Source: Mesorhizobium zhangyense (GTDB lineage: Bacteria; Pseudomonadota; Alphaproteobacteria; Rhizobiales; Rhizobiaceae). Taken from it: DNA of 64,000 bases. Within the stretch, counting starts at the first letter, position 1, and the number at the start of each line of letters is the position of its first letter. The translations under genes and the position numbers were made by a program. This document shows positions 62,074-64,000 of the stretch, one piece after another. The notes below the pieces were generated by a model. It ran no database searches and was not told where the DNA came from. It was given only the letters and a program-made list of their open reading frames with translations. The DNA lies in the NCBI RefSeq assembly GCF_011045115.1, contig NZ_JAAKZG010000010.1, positions 62,001 to 126,000 on the forward strand, given 5' to 3'.

Positions 62074-62142
62074 TATGGTCTCCTCCCTCAGTGTGTTTAT
62101 GTTCCCGTCATTCGCCGGCCTCTCCCGAACCGGCGGCAACTG

Positions 62143-62961
62143 TCATGCGATGCGGTGCATTGCTCCCCCGTCGATGACGATCTGGCTGCCCGTCACATAG
62201 GAAGAGCATGGGGACGCGAGATAGAGCGCGAGGCCCTTGATGTCTTCGGTGTCCCCGATCCGGCCGATCAGGGATTGCGCCTCGAAAGCCTTGCGATCGG
62301 CGGGAATCTTCAATCTCCCGCCGGCAATGTTGGTCATGAAGGGGCCGGGCGAAATGCAGTTGATGAGGATACCGAATGCGCCCAGTTCCATCGCCATCTG
62401 GCGGACGAAATGATCCACGCCGGCCTTGGCAGGCATGTAGGGGGTTCCGACGATCGCCTCATTGATCTGCGCCGCAATCGAGGAGGTGACGATGATACGT
62501 CCGCCTCCCGTCGCCTTCATGTGCCGTGCGGCGTGCTTCACCGTGGTGTAGACGGAAGTGAGATTGACCTCGATGACACGGTCCCAGTGGTCGTCGTCCA
62601 GAACGTCGATCGCCCCTTCCGGGATGCGCTCGCCGGTGGTCGACAGGAAGCCGGGGCCTGCATCGATGCCTGCATTGGCGAAGACCACGTCGATCCGGCC
62701 ATGGCGTTCAGCAACGGCATCGAAGGCAGCCGCCATCCCTGCGCGATCCGAGACGTCGAGAGCCTGGCCCCAGACGTCAGCGCCGTCACGCTGCAATTCT
62801 TTCACCACCACATCGAGATTGCCTGCATCACGGTCGAAAATGCAGACACGCGCACCGTTGTCCGCCATGACCTCGGCATAGGCGCGTCCAATGCCGCTCG
62901 CTCCACCGGTCACAATGACCGACCTGCCCCTCACATTGAACATTTCCTGCAATGCAGCCAT
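62143..62961 (-). CDS. Short-chain dehydrogenase/reductase, first gene of operon B
   Basis: This 272-residue classical SDR has TGGASGIGRAYAEVM, NAGI, catalytic VTSSIAAQ and YMPAK, and GSQIVIDGG. The ATG at 62961 (MAALQEMFNV) has GGGAGGA five bases upstream; an open frame runs 10 codons further. It is promoter-proximal in operon B, where operon A has its dioxygenase. The DNA upstream resembles the LysR copy 2 promoter but has no LysR gene. Confidence 0.9.
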   Translation of the reverse strand: MAALQEMFNVRGRSVIVTGGASGIGRAYAEVMADNGARVCIFDRDAGNLDVVVKELQRDGADVWGQALDVSDRAGMAAAFDAVAERHGRIDVVFANAGIDAGPGFLSTTGERIPEGAIDVLDDDHWDRVIEVNLTSVYTTVKHAARHMKATGGGRIIVTSSIAAQINEAIVGTPYMPAKAGVDHFVRQMAMELGAFGILINCISPGPFMTNIAGGRLKIPADRKAFEAQSLIGRIGDTEDIKGLALYLASPCSSYVTGSQIVIDGGAMHRIA

Positions 62962-63007
62962 GCCGTCCTCCCTCACATCGGAAGGTAGCAACAGCCAGCG
63001 CTACGTA

Positions 63008-63046
63008 TGATCATTTTTTTGATGCTTAATATGACATATTGCTATG
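63008..63046. promoter_or_regulatory. Orphan LysR-type promoter box and vestigial LysR start codon
   Basis: TGATCATTTTTTTGATGC (63008-63025) plus the following bases to 63043 match the region before LysR copy 2 at 30 of 36 positions, without gaps. An ATGAAA at 63044 sits exactly where the LysR ATGAAG would be, but the frame after it (K A S P E Q R) is not LysR-like. The box probably still serves the operon B promoter while the regulator gene has been lost or replaced. The rest of the gap to 63254 holds nothing else I recognise. Confidence 0.65.
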
Positions 63047-63254
63047 AAAGCGTCGCCCGAGCAGCGCGACGCAAAACAGCGAAAAGCCGGAATTTGGCAG
63101 GGAAAGTTCATCGAGCCCTGGACATGGCGCGCTCGGCAAGGCGACTGATGTGAACAATGCCGTTCAAACGGCACATAGACCCCACCTTGAATGCCGCCAA
63201 AACTGTCGCTATATTCCGTCAATAAAAGGGGCGTTCTCTCGGCGGGAGACCTAA

Positions 63255-63605
63255 ATGGGCTTGGTTCAATACTACGACAACGGCTTCTTCGCCCCGCGCA
63301 AGATCGCGGATGCCTTTCGAACGACCAGCGAGGAAGTCGCCCGGACGGCAGGGCTCGGCAAGGACGCTGTCCAGCGCAAGGATCGCGTGCATTCGGACAA
63401 AACCCAGCGCCGGCTGCGCGAGATGGTCGAGGTAATCAATAAAGTGGAGCAGCGCTTCGGTTCGAGCCTTATGGCATATGCCTGGTATCGATCCGAGCCC
63501 CTGTCCGGCTTCTCGGGTCAGACGGCAATGCAGCTCGTTCGCAGTGGGCGTGCCGACGACGTGCTCGACTATATCGACGCGGTCGACGCAGGCGTACACG
63601 CCTAA
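63255..63605 (+). CDS. DUF2384/Xre-MbcA-ParS-type antitoxin
   Basis: This 116-residue protein has an Xre-like helical N-terminus (KIADAFRTTSEEVARTAGLG) and a DUF2384 C-terminal domain (SSLMAYAWYRSEPLSGFSGQ, TAMQLVRSGRADDVLDYIDA). Such proteins are antitoxins of RES toxins: they bind the toxin and repress the operon. GGGAG precedes the ATG at 63255. The toxin gene begins 8 bp after its stop, the usual order. Confidence 0.9.
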   Translation: MGLVQYYDNGFFAPRKIADAFRTTSEEVARTAGLGKDAVQRKDRVHSDKTQRRLREMVEVINKVEQRFGSSLMAYAWYRSEPLSGFSGQTAMQLVRSGRADDVLDYIDAVDAGVHA

Positions 63606-63613
63606 CCGGGTTG

Positions 63614-64000
63614 ATGCTTTATCGGGGCAAGCTCTATCGAGCACTCAATCCTGTATATGCGCGCGAGCCGCTGTCCGGCCGAGGCGCCGAACTCTATGGC
63701 GGGCGGTTCAACCCGAAAGGCGTGCCGGCGCTCTATGCGTCCCTGTCGGTGATGACGGCACTGCGGGAAGCCAATCAGGTCGGCAATCTCCAGCCAACGA
63801 CACTGGTTTGCTACGATGCCGAGATCGACGGTGTTTTCGATTGCCGGGATGAACAAGCCCTCGAGGCAGAAGGTCTGGATACAGCTGCGCTGGCAGACGG
63901 CACGTGGCGCGACCAGATGAAGGCAACCGGAGAGGCCGCGACGCAAGCCTTTTCCCGACGGCTGATTGCCGGCGGCTATCGTGCGCTGCTCGTCAGAAGT
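63614..64000 (+). CDS. RES-domain toxin, cut by the window end
   Basis: The frame from ATG 63614 is open to the window end (129 codons) and matches the RES family: LYRALNPVYAREPLSGRGAE, YGGRFNPKGVPALYASLSVM and TALREANQVG, with the conserved Arg, Ser and Glu region. RES toxins degrade NAD+ or ADP-ribosylate a target such as phosphoribosyl pyrophosphate synthetase; the antitoxin neutralises them. The C-terminal 20-40 residues lie outside the window, so an intact end cannot be confirmed. Confidence 0.88.
   Translation, partial: MLYRGKLYRALNPVYAREPLSGRGAELYGGRFNPKGVPALYASLSVMTALREANQVGNLQPTTLVCYDAEIDGVFDCRDEQALEAEGLDTAALADGTWRDQMKATGEAATQAFSRRLIAGGYRALLVRS

Noticed and set aside
61273..62988. 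571-codon plus-strand open frame
   Set aside because: It is antisense to the binding-protein and SDR genes of operon B and shows no family motif.

Overview
The window reads as an accessory replicon or island of an alphaproteobacterium, most likely Rhizobiales (Rhizobium, Ochrobactrum/Brucella, Mesorhizobium type). This is inferred from GC-rich codon use, the family mix (solute-binding-protein transporters, LysR/GntR/IclR regulators, ACC deaminase with an Lrp regulator) and plasmid-style flanking genes: a WGR protein, a plasmid-type SSB, VapBC, a truncated DUF2493 protein and a RES/Xre module. No rRNA, tRNA, CRISPR array or replication origin was seen. Region 1 (1-4400) is element backbone: WGR protein, ssb, VapBC toxin-antitoxin, a DUF2493 remnant, a LysE exporter and a frameshifted IS5-family transposase. 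Region 2 (4400-8700) has an exported SMP-30-like protein, a glutathione transferase, and a LysR gene divergent from an NmrA-like reductase plus a SnoaL-like protein. Region 3 (8893-17952) is one long minus-strand operon: an AroE-like dehydrogenase, a polar amino-acid-type ABC importer, a zinc dehydrogenase, a MaoC protein, a CoA-transferase and an aldo/keto reductase. It diverges from an IclR regulator across a perfect palindromic operator. Region 4 (18300-28540) carries an exported hydrolase, ACC deaminase (acdS) with its divergent Lrp-type regulator (acdR), an SDR/SnoaL pair, a LysR, two truncated genes (serine recombinase and LysR), and a TetR gene divergent from a three-subunit molybdenum aldehyde oxidoreductase resembling PaoABC. 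Region 5 (28820-39280) is a GntR-associated carbon-source module: TRAP transporter (separate DctP, fused DctQM), two beta-hydroxyacid-dehydrogenase-type reductases, MmgE/PrpD, two SDRs, a metallo-beta-lactamase-fold hydrolase and a carboxymuconolactone-decarboxylase-like protein. The two divergent promoters share a 13-bp motif. IS and YadA-anchor remnants follow. Region 6 (40400-63000) is the most striking part. Two long minus-strand operons each have a promoter-proximal enzyme, a complete branched-chain-type ABC importer and a different set of aromatic-degrading enzymes. Operon A encodes two hydroxyquinol-type dioxygenases, maleylacetate reductase and a TfdB/PheA-like hydroxylase. Operon B encodes an SDR, a zinc dehydrogenase, a C-C-type hydrolase and a two-component flavin monooxygenase with its reductase. 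A smaller third unit encodes a VOC ring-cleavage dioxygenase and an esterase. All three promoters carry a TGAT-N10-ATCA-like box just upstream of a LysR start; at operon B the LysR gene itself is missing. The right edge holds a DUF2384 antitoxin and a RES toxin cut by the window end. Together the genes suggest uptake of hydroxylated aromatic compounds and their conversion through hydroxyquinol to maleylacetate and 3-oxoadipate. The exact substrates cannot be read from sequence.
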